Shown here piece after piece: positions 1-6,083 of a DNA stretch of 21,771 bases. Origin of the DNA: JARYMI01 sp037444845. GTDB taxonomy: Bacteria; Acidobacteriota; Aminicenantia; Aminicenantales; UBA8522. Every line of letters starts with the position of its first letter. Position 1 is the first letter of the stretch. The stretch is from positions 1 to 21,771 of the forward strand of contig JBBILQ010000047.1 in NCBI GenBank assembly GCA_037444845.1, in the 5' to 3' direction. A program made the translations under genes and the position numbers. A model generated the notes under the pieces. The model did no database searches and was not told where the DNA came from. It was given only the letters and a program-made list of their open reading frames with translations.

Positions 1-105
1 ATTCGCGTCCGCTTCAAGCATCAGCAAGTGTTTTCATCCCTCGTTGCGAAAAAAAATGATATCTCGCCACATCTTGACTTTTGTAACTTATAAAGGAGGT
101 AAAGA

Positions 106-2517
106 ATGAGACGACAGCAAGCTTTCTTCCGCTCTCGACCTTTTATTTTTTGCCTTTTCCTTTTATTCCTGACGCTCTTTCTTTTCTCCCAGCAGCCCAA
201 GAAACCCGCCAAAATTCAATCGACTCCTCCCGAAGCAAGGTTGCAGGGCTTTGCCAAGCACGTGGAGATGGAAAAAACATCCCCCTTCAAGGACCTAAAG
301 TGGCAATTCTTAGGCCCCACCAATGTGAGCGGCCGCACGACGGACGTGGCCGTGGTCGCTCCCAGGGGGAAGAACTACACCATCTACGCGGCCACAGCTT
401 CGAGCGGCCTCTGGAAAACAGACAACGAGGGGACGACCTGGGAACCTATCTTCGACCAGGAACTTTCCACGTCCATCGGCGACATTGCCATTGCCCCTTC
501 CGACCCCAGGATTATCTGGGTGGGCACGGGGGAGGCCAACATCTTCCGGAGCTCCCATCCCGGGTGTGGAATTTATAAGTCGACAGACGAGGGTAAGACC
601 TGGCAGCATGTCGGGTTGACAGACACGAATACCATCGCCCGCATCACGATCCACCCCCAGAACCCTGAGGTGGTCTACGTCGCGGCCTCCGGTCACGAAT
701 GGACCTTTAACCCCGAGCGAGGCGTCTATAAGACGACTGACGGCGGCAAGACCTGGACTAAGATTCTCTACATCAACGAGCAAACCGGCGCTATCGACCT
801 GGTGATGGACCCTTCCAACACGGATACTCTTTACGCCGCCACCTGGCAAAGAGTCAGGAAAAAATGGAACGACCCGCGCAACGAACCTCACTACACAGGG
901 AGCGGCATCTGGAAGACGATGGACGGTGGCGCGACCTGGAAGCCGATCAACGACGGCCTTCCCGAGTCCCGTTTCCGCGGCCGCATTGGCCTTGACCTCT
1001 GTCTTTCCAAGCCGAACGTCCTTTATGCCTTTGTCGACAGTTATGAAATCGCCCGCGAAGCCGAGCCAGGCCGGCTGGATTCCTATGGCCGGCTCGTCCA
1101 GGCCGTCATCAAAGGAGCGACGGTCTACCGCTCCGACGACGGCGGCGAGAACTGGCGCCTGGTTGCGCCGACGACGGATGAAATGAAAAGCTTCCTGGAG
1201 CGACATTCGGGCACGTACGGCTGGGTCTTCGGCCAGATTCGCGTTGACCCCAACGACGAAAACAAGGTCTTTCTCATGGGTGTCCCGATGAGCGTCTCTG
1301 TTGATGGCGGCAAGACGTTCCGCCGTATCCCCAACATGTATCATGTCGACAATCACGGTCTCTGGATTGACCCGGATAATTCCAACTACATCGTCAATGC
1401 CAACGACGGTGGCATCGAAATTTCATACGACGGCGGCAAGACCTGGAGAAATTTCAAAGATAACCTGCCTATCTGTCAGTTCTTTAACCTCAACTACGAC
1501 ATGGACACGCCCTTCCGCGTTTATGGCTCCATGCAGGATCACGGAAGCTATCGGGCCGTGGTTGACCTCAGCCGCGGCAGAAACGCCATTCCCGCCCAGC
1601 CATTCGAGAGAGCACCTGGAGGAGAAGCTTCCCATCACGCCATCGACCCGACCAACCCGAATATCGTCTATTCCTGCGGGTTTTACGGGAGAATTTCTCG
1701 CAGCGACATGAGCAAGACGGGACCGGAGCGCTCGAAGCTCATCGTCCCCGGCGTCTACCCCGATGAGCCGCCGCTCCGCGGTCAATGGATGGCCCATTTC
1801 ATCATTTCGCCCCACAACCCGAATATTATCTACCACGGCATGCAGTATCTCTTCCGCTCTCTCGACCGGGGCGATACCTGGGAAAGAATAAGTCCCGATC
1901 TGACCTACTTCACGCCGGCTGAACAGGGAGATATCCCTTACCACACGATTACCGCTATATCGGAATCCCCGCTCAAGGCCGCGTTGATTTATACGGGAAC
2001 GGATTGCGGCAGGGTAAGCGTGACCAAAGACGGCGGCAAGACCTGGCAGGAAATCACCAAGGGCCTTCCCTACCAGAAATGGGTTTCCCGGATCGTGGCC
2101 TCCCAGTATGACATGGCTACGGTCTACCTCACTCAGCACGGCCGGGCAGATGACGATTTTGCTCCTTACGTCTGGAAATCAACAGACTTCGGCAAGACCT
2201 GGACGAGCATCTCTGCGGGGCTTCCTCTGGGGCCGGTCAACGTCATCAGGGAAGACCCGGTCGATAGGAATATCCTTTATGTGGGAACAGACCTCGGAGT
2301 TTACGTGAGCAAGGACGGGAGCAAAACCTGGAATGTCCTCGGCGCCAATCTTCCGTCCTCCTACGTCCACGACCTCATCATCCACCCGCGGGATAACATC
2401 ATCGCCATCGCCACCCACGGCCGCGGAATGTGGGCCATGGACGCTGACCCGGTCAACGAGAAGCCAAAACGCCCGCGCCGCTTTTTCTTCGAGGACGAGC
2501 CCGCAACCATACGTTAA
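106..2517 (+). CDS. Secreted Asp-box (BNR) / VPS10-sortilin-like beta-propeller protein
   Basis: An 803-residue protein. The start is an ATG five bases after a consensus AAAGGAGGT SD (92-100). The N-terminus (RRQQAFFRSRP, then a run rich in F and L ending FLFSQQ) reads as a Sec signal or signal anchor, so the protein should be exported. From about residue 101 to 745 there are eleven Asp-box repeats of the S/T-x-D-x-G-x-T-W type, for example KTTDGGKTW, SYDGGKTW, KSTDFGKTW and VSKDGSKTW. These build the blades of sortilin/VPS10-like or sialidase-like propellers. No sialidase FRIP motif, catalytic arginine triad or C-terminal sorting domain was seen, so enzymatic activity cannot be claimed. Related proteins are often annotated as glycosyl hydrolases on propeller similarity alone; binding of extracellular protein or glycan is an equally good guess. 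The gene stands alone, with no partner in the window. The fold is confident; the function is unknown. Confidence 0.85.
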   Translation: MRRQQAFFRSRPFIFCLFLLFLTLFLFSQQPKKPAKIQSTPPEARLQGFAKHVEMEKTSPFKDLKWQFLGPTNVSGRTTDVAVVAPRGKNYTIYAATASSGLWKTDNEGTTWEPIFDQELSTSIGDIAIAPSDPRIIWVGTGEANIFRSSHPGCGIYKSTDEGKTWQHVGLTDTNTIARITIHPQNPEVVYVAASGHEWTFNPERGVYKTTDGGKTWTKILYINEQTGAIDLVMDPSNTDTLYAATWQRVRKKWNDPRNEPHYTGSGIWKTMDGGATWKPINDGLPESRFRGRIGLDLCLSKPNVLYAFVDSYEIAREAEPGRLDSYGRLVQAVIKGATVYRSDDGGENWRLVAPTTDEMKSFLERHSGTYGWVFGQIRVDPNDENKVFLMGVPMSVSVDGGKTFRRIPNMYHVDNHGLWIDPDNSNYIVNANDGGIEISYDGGKTWRNFKDNLPICQFFNLNYDMDTPFRVYGSMQDHGSYRAVVDLSRGRNAIPAQPFERAPGGEASHHAIDPTNPNIVYSCGFYGRISRSDMSKTGPERSKLIVPGVYPDEPPLRGQWMAHFIISPHNPNIIYHGMQYLFRSLDRGDTWERISPDLTYFTPAEQGDIPYHTITAISESPLKAALIYTGTDCGRVSVTKDGGKTWQEITKGLPYQKWVSRIVASQYDMATVYLTQHGRADDDFAPYVWKSTDFGKTWTSISAGLPLGPVNVIREDPVDRNILYVGTDLGVYVSKDGSKTWNVLGANLPSSYVHDLIIHPRDNIIAIATHGRGMWAMDADPVNEKPKRPRRFFFEDEPATIR
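739..2046 (+). repeat. Three identical 18-bp copies of the Asp-box codon string
   Basis: The 18-mer GACGGCGGCAAGACCTGG (D-G-G-K-T-W) occurs exactly at 739-756, 1429-1446 and 2029-2046, in the same reading frame of the Asp-box gene. A diverged version lies near 1306. These are internal coding repeats of the propeller. The exact nucleotide identity across copies hints at gene conversion or strong codon preference. Confidence 0.8.
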
Positions 2518-2835
2518 ACCGGGAATTAGCTGGCGTAATCTCCGCTTCGATATCCGGACCGACGCGGTCGCTCCCCCCACCCATCCTCTGTCCAGATGGC
2601 CAGGTTAGGGGCAGTGACCATCCCCCCGTCCATGAGCACGGGAAAGCCAAGCACGCTGACCAGGCCTCCCCGTATCCTCTTGGATAGACTCCCCAAAGTC
2701 TGAGTTTCATCTGGCTGTGCTGATGGGGCTTAGAATAGGTTGCTTTGTCCTTTAGCCAATATTTTAGGAAAAGGAGCAAATGTCTGTCAATTCATAAATT
2801 GGTTCCTTGAAAAATGATGCGAGAGAGGCTAAAAT
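2518..2835. other. 318-bp intergenic region
   Basis: Besides the protease relic, this gap contains an inverted repeat CAATT-cata-AATTG (2788-2801). It also contains an SD-like AAAAGGAG followed by a five-codon frame starting at ATG 2780. No convincing terminator follows the propeller gene; the GACCG/CGGTC hairpin at 2557-2569 has no T-run. I found no clear sigma-70 promoter for the downstream aldolase. Confidence 0.6.
2528..2699 (-). pseudogene. Frameshifted C-terminal fragment of a tricorn-type S41 protease
   Basis: This lies in the 318-bp gap between the propeller gene and the aldolase. Minus-strand translation from 2699 gives LGSLSKRIRGGLVSVLGFP and then VLMDGGMVTAPNLAIWTEDGW. This matches the conserved stretch of bacterial tricorn-protease homologues (KRTWGGLVG, P-L-DGG-VT-P--AI). 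After a run of six Gs (2573-2578) the similarity moves to the next frame, which reads DRVGPDIEAEITPA, like the family's V-E-N-x-G-V-x-P-D-I-E-V. One base change in the G-run would rejoin the two halves. Nothing resembling the rest of the protease is visible on either side: the aldolase begins 130 bp away and the propeller gene ends just beyond. It therefore reads as a decayed relic, not a gene. The family assignment comes from remembered motifs and is untested by search. Confidence 0.6.
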
Positions 2836-3789
2836 GTGGACATGATTAAACAGATTGAAGAAAAGATGGCCCGCAAGGAAAGAGTCGAAAAATTCAGCCT
2901 CGATTTAGATTATCTGACCACTGGCGAACGCCGGCGGTTGTATGAACTCATGCACGCTCACGGCCCGGGAAACGGCAAGATGATGCTTCTGCCCATCGAC
3001 CAGGGACTGGAGCATGGACCTCGCGATTTTTTCCCTAACCCTGCCAGCGCGGACCTGGAATTCCAGCTGAGCTTGGCCCTTGAAGCCAACTACTCCGGCG
3101 TCGTCTGTCATGTCGGCCTGGCTGAAAAGCATCTCCGCCGATACGCTGGCCGCGTCCCCCTCGTGCTCAAAATCAACGGCAAGACCTCCATCCCGCCAGA
3201 TGACCTGCCCTTCTCTCCCCTGGACGCAAGCGTCGAGGATGCTATCAGGCTTGGCGCGGACGCTGTCGGGTACACCCTCTACGTTGGATCGCCAATCGAA
3301 GCCGATGATATCGCGCAGTTCACCGAAGTCAGGCAGGAATGCCGAAAATACGGCCTTCCGTTGATCATGTGGGCCTATCCTCGAGGCCCTCATGCCGAGA
3401 CAAGGGGCGGCGGCCGGGATTCGCTGGCCATGGTCGATTACGCGGCGCGCGTGGCAAACGAGCTTGGCGCTACGCTCGCTAAGATAAACCTTCCGGTGCC
3501 TCCAAAGGGCGGAAGCTACGATCCCCAGAGTCCTTTTAAGGTTTATAACGCGTTCAAGGACATCTCCGAAGACGAGGCTCTGAGAATGGTCATCCAATCA
3601 GCCGGCCGGACGGGAGTCCTTCTCTCTGGCGGGAGCAAGCTCAGCGACGAAGACCTTTTCCAGAAGGTGCGCCTGAGCCTTGAGGCCGGTGTCGATGGCC
3701 TGATCTTCGGACGGAATATGTGGCAGCGCAAGTACGATGATGCCCTGAAGCTCAGCCAGGAAATCATCGAGATCATAAGAAAATACTGA
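2836..3789 (+). CDS. Class I fructose-bisphosphate aldolase, DhnA/archaeal type
   Basis: A 317-residue TIM-barrel aldolase that interconverts fructose 1,6-bisphosphate with dihydroxyacetone phosphate and glyceraldehyde 3-phosphate in cytosolic glycolysis/gluconeogenesis. Family landmarks in order: LLPIDQGLEHG (about residue 50), VLKINGKTS (Lys112), DAVGYTLYVGS, IMWAYPRG, AKINLP (Lys216, the likely Schiff-base lysine), LLSGGSKLSDEDL and GLIFGRNMWQR, the last two forming the phosphate-binding end. The start is ambiguous. GTG 2836 lies seven bases after a GAGAGG SD-like string (2823-2828). ATG 2842, two codons on, is thirteen bases away and would shorten the protein by only two residues. The gene is single and ends 7 bp from the convergent mnmA. 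Some DhnA-family members act on other aldol substrates (for example in aromatic biosynthesis), but the length and motifs favour the glycolytic enzyme. Confidence 0.88.
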   Translation: MDMIKQIEEKMARKERVEKFSLDLDYLTTGERRRLYELMHAHGPGNGKMMLLPIDQGLEHGPRDFFPNPASADLEFQLSLALEANYSGVVCHVGLAEKHLRRYAGRVPLVLKINGKTSIPPDDLPFSPLDASVEDAIRLGADAVGYTLYVGSPIEADDIAQFTEVRQECRKYGLPLIMWAYPRGPHAETRGGGRDSLAMVDYAARVANELGATLAKINLPVPPKGGSYDPQSPFKVYNAFKDISEDEALRMVIQSAGRTGVLLSGGSKLSDEDLFQKVRLSLEAGVDGLIFGRNMWQRKYDDALKLSQEIIEIIRKY

Positions 3790-3796
3790 ACAACGC

Positions 3797-4894
3797 CTAA
3801 CGTAGGACCTGATCGATGATTCCTCCCCCAAGGACCTCATCCCGTCTGTAGAAGACAACAGACTGTCCTGGAGTGATAGCCCGCTGCGGTTCCTTAAATT
3901 CGACCACAACTTTCTGGGCGGAAAAAGGAGCAACGCGCGCATCTGCTTCTTTATGTTTATAGCGGATTTTCGCCTTTACTCTGACCAGCTCATCGAGTTC
4001 CCTTCCGGAAATCCAGTTGACTCGCGTCGCCAGGAGCTTCCGGCAGGAAAGGTCCTCGTTGGTGCCGACGACGATGGCGTGATCAGCCGTGTTAATAGAG
4101 ACCACATAAAGAGGATGGGGCGAAGCTATGCCCAGGCCGCGGCGCTGTCCGACGGTGAAATGGATAATCCCCTGGTGTTCTCCTAAAATTTGGCCTCTTC
4201 CATCTCGAATGGGGCCGGGGACAAAGGCTTCAGGAATTCGCGCCTTCAAGAAATCAGGGTAACGGCCGCGGGCGATAAAACAAACTTCCTGGCTTTCAGG
4301 CCGGGCCGCCACTGGAAGCGACCGCTTTCTGGCTTCCTCTCTGACCTCCCTTTTCGTCAAGCTTCCGACGGGCATCAAGATACGAGCCAGTTGGGCCTGG
4401 GTGAGAGGATAGAGAAAGTAGGACTGGTCCTTGGAACTGTCTTTCCCCTTTTTAAGGCGAAAGCGTTGATGAGCGCGGTCACGGGTCACACGGGCGTGAT
4501 GCCCGGTCGCCACAAACTCCGCCCCGAGTCTTGCTGCCCTCTCCAAGAGCAGCTTGAACTTGATGTGCTCATTGCAGCGGATGCAGGGGTTAGGGGTTCG
4601 GCCACGCTGGTACTCATGGCAAAAATCCTTGATGACCGTCTCCTCGAAGGCACGACGAAAATCAGCCACAAAATGCGGAATCCCGAGCTGCCGGGCAACT
4701 TCGTGGGCGTCTTCGGCTGCCTTCCAGCCGCAGCAGCTTCTCAGCTTCTCCGACCGGCAGAGGTCGCCGGGGAGGGAAAAGAGGTTCATCGTCAGGCCGA
4801 CGACATCATACCCCTTGTCGACAAGAAGCACCGCCGCCACTGCTGAGTCCACACCGCCGCTCATGGCCACGGCGACTTTTGGGCGTCCCTTCAT
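3797..4894 (-). CDS. mnmA: tRNA-specific 2-thiouridylase MnmA
   Basis: A 365-residue enzyme that thiolates U34 of tRNA-Lys, -Glu and -Gln using ATP and a persulfide sulfur relay. It has the PP-loop SGGVDS (residues 12-17), the catalytic Cys104 in TPNPCIRCN and the second active cysteine Cys205 in SQEVCFI. GHHARV, KDQSYFL and FTVGQRRGLG (central domain) follow, and the C-terminal barrel ends PGQSVVFY near the terminus. The frame is open to a TTG at 4909. I prefer ATG 4894 because a GGAG (4904-4901) lies six bases before it and inside that extension. An additional cluster C46, C54-C55 (LCRSEKLRSCCGW) is unusual compared with the E. coli protein but plausible within the wider family. The gene is single, convergent with the aldolase and divergent from the beta-barrel gene. 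Confidence 0.95.
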   Translation of the reverse strand: MKGRPKVAVAMSGGVDSAVAAVLLVDKGYDVVGLTMNLFSLPGDLCRSEKLRSCCGWKAAEDAHEVARQLGIPHFVADFRRAFEETVIKDFCHEYQRGRTPNPCIRCNEHIKFKLLLERAARLGAEFVATGHHARVTRDRAHQRFRLKKGKDSSKDQSYFLYPLTQAQLARILMPVGSLTKREVREEARKRSLPVAARPESQEVCFIARGRYPDFLKARIPEAFVPGPIRDGRGQILGEHQGIIHFTVGQRRGLGIASPHPLYVVSINTADHAIVVGTNEDLSCRKLLATRVNWISGRELDELVRVKAKIRYKHKEADARVAPFSAQKVVVEFKEPQRAITPGQSVVFYRRDEVLGGGIIDQVLR

Positions 4895-4916
4895 AGATTT
4901 CTCCGCCAAAAGCCTT

Positions 4917-4945
4917 AGGATAGCACAGGGGCTAAAGCATGGAAA
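4917..4945 (-). promoter_or_regulatory. Possible mnmA promoter
   Basis: On the minus strand, TTTCCA (4945-4940), a 17-base spacer and TATCCT (4922-4917) preceded by TGc (extended -10) lie just upstream of mnmA. The -35 is poor (4/6), so this is suggestive only. Confidence 0.4.
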
Positions 4946-4984
4946 GAGAATGATTCCTGGGAGCGAAAAAAGGGAAGATTTTCA

Positions 4985-5013
4985 TTGACTCGCAAGGAAA
5001 AAAATGATATAAA
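4985..5013 (+). promoter_or_regulatory. Strong sigma-70-type promoter of the beta-barrel gene
   Basis: TTGACT (4985-4990), a 17-base spacer and TATAAA (5008-5013), with an extended -10 TGa (5005-5007). Transcription should begin near 5020, leaving a leader of about 24 bases that contains the GGGGAGG SD (5031-5037). This is one of the two best promoter matches in the window. Confidence 0.7.
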
Positions 5014-5043
5014 TTCCTTAGGTCTTATCCGGGGAGGAAGCGG

Positions 5044-5922
5044 ATGAAGAAGAAAGTGTATGTTTATCTCCTGGTTTCATTTCTGGCGGTTGGAATGCCC
5101 GTTTCTGCATTTTCGCAGAAAGTCGACTACTGGTCAGCGAAAAGATTCGAGTTCAGCACAGCCGTCAGCTACGAATTTTCCCTTCTGGAAACGTCCTATT
5201 TTCATCAATACTCGCCTCCATTCCTGTCGGGGCCTTACAAGAGCAATGCCGAGCAAACGATCTATCTCAACGGGAAACAAAGCTGGGGGATGAGTGCGGC
5301 CATATCTTATTTCCCTTTAAAAAAACTGGGCCTTCAGCTCCAATTAGAGTACGGCAAACCGCGGATAGAGGGCACAAACACCGCTTATGATGTCCTCCTC
5401 AACTACGCCATCGGGAGTTTTGCCGGCGGCCCGCCTTATCCCTATATTTTTGAAAAGAGTTATGACTGGCCGAACACAGAAGGGTTTCTGACCCAGGTCT
5501 GTCTGAGCTTGAACGCTCTGGTCAGATTTCCCCTCTCGGAAAGAATAGCTCTCTACATTTCAGGAGGTCCCACCTATTTCCGGACAAGCGGAGAGGGAGT
5601 CGGCGTGACCTATTCAAAATTCTGGATAGAAGAGGGCTACTTCGTTGGCGAAACGTATCAGATGAAATTTAAATTCGGGCCGATAAACAAGCTTGGACTC
5701 AATATCGGCGCCGAACTCAATTGGGTTCTTTTCAGCAACGTCAGCCTGGCCATAGACATGCGCTTCTATGGGACCTCCAAGGAATCTCCCGCTCTGCAGA
5801 TTCAGCGCAACGAAATGCTTTCCGACTCCATCGACGAGGTCAGGAAAACCATGAACCTCCACGGAATAGAAATCAATCCCTCCTTTTACCGGGTTCATGT
5901 GGGGTTGAAATATCTTTTCTAA
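5044..5922 (+). CDS. Probable outer-membrane beta-barrel protein, function unknown
   Basis: A 292-residue protein with a clear Sec signal peptide: MKKK, a hydrophobic stretch YVYLLVSFLAVGMPVSA, then FSQ, with cleavage likely after A22-F-S-Q. The rest has the alternating hydrophobic/polar, Tyr/Phe-rich pattern of barrel strands, for example YFPLKKLGLQLQLEYG, ALYISGGPTYFR, VSLAIDMRFYG and the last strand YRVHVGLKYLF. That strand ends in phenylalanine, as BAM-dependent barrels usually do. Eight to ten strands would fit the length. The start ATG is six bases after GGAGG and follows a strong promoter. The gene is monocistronic, and its 3' end overlaps the convergent copper-unit anchor ORF by 50 bp. 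I do not recognise a specific family; the cargo or partner is unknown. Confidence 0.75.
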   Translation: MKKKVYVYLLVSFLAVGMPVSAFSQKVDYWSAKRFEFSTAVSYEFSLLETSYFHQYSPPFLSGPYKSNAEQTIYLNGKQSWGMSAAISYFPLKKLGLQLQLEYGKPRIEGTNTAYDVLLNYAIGSFAGGPPYPYIFEKSYDWPNTEGFLTQVCLSLNALVRFPLSERIALYISGGPTYFRTSGEGVGVTYSKFWIEEGYFVGETYQMKFKFGPINKLGLNIGAELNWVLFSNVSLAIDMRFYGTSKESPALQIQRNEMLSDSIDEVRKTMNLHGIEINPSFYRVHVGLKYLF

Positions 5923-6064
5923 TCCGGACTTTATTAATCTTGCCTTTTCTTTCGAGTTTGCTGGCGCGAAGAACTCCGGGTTTTCGCCGGGAGAAGAAGA
6001 AATACCAGTTGACCAGGACGATGAGGAGAAGTCCGGCAAACGTAACAACTATCTTAGCTACCAT
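5873..6064 (-). CDS. Small single-pass membrane protein; possible truncated cupredoxin anchor
   Basis: A 63-residue protein starting 19 bp after the copA stop, with AGGA five bases before its ATG, so it is likely co-transcribed and translated with copA. Residues 1-24 (MVAKIVVTFAGLLLIVLVNW then YFFF) form one transmembrane helix followed by SRRK, giving a cytoplasmic C-terminus by the positive-inside rule. This N-terminal pattern resembles the anchors of cupredoxin-domain copper proteins encoded beside CopA in many bacteria. Those continue into a domain of roughly 80-100 residues with His and Cys ligands. Here only about 39 basic residues follow (KLERKGKINKVRIRKDI and so on), with no copper ligand cluster. 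The final 50 bp overlap the convergent beta-barrel gene. It may be a truncated relic or a genuine small copper-pump subunit. Recognition of the anchor is tentative. Confidence 0.45.
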   Translation of the reverse strand: MVAKIVVTFAGLLLIVLVNWYFFFSRRKPGVLRASKLERKGKINKVRIRKDISTPHEPGKRRD

Positions 6065-6083
6065 GATTGTCCTGCGCTTTCCC

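Noticed and set aside
74..94. TTGACT and TATAAA upstream of the propeller gene
   Set aside because: They are only 9 bases apart, and the second box overlaps the SD, so they cannot form a sigma-70 promoter.
310..1356. Long minus-strand open frame inside the propeller gene
   Set aside because: Shadow of a GC-rich coding region in the opposite frame, with no SD or protein-like motif.
2557..2569. GACCG-acg-CGGTC hairpin after the propeller gene as a terminator
   Set aside because: It has a 5-bp stem and no T-run; it is followed by a C-run that belongs to the protease relic.
2780..2797. Five-codon frame with a good SD upstream of the aldolase
   Set aside because: Too short to support as a gene, and no attenuator-like structure accompanies it.
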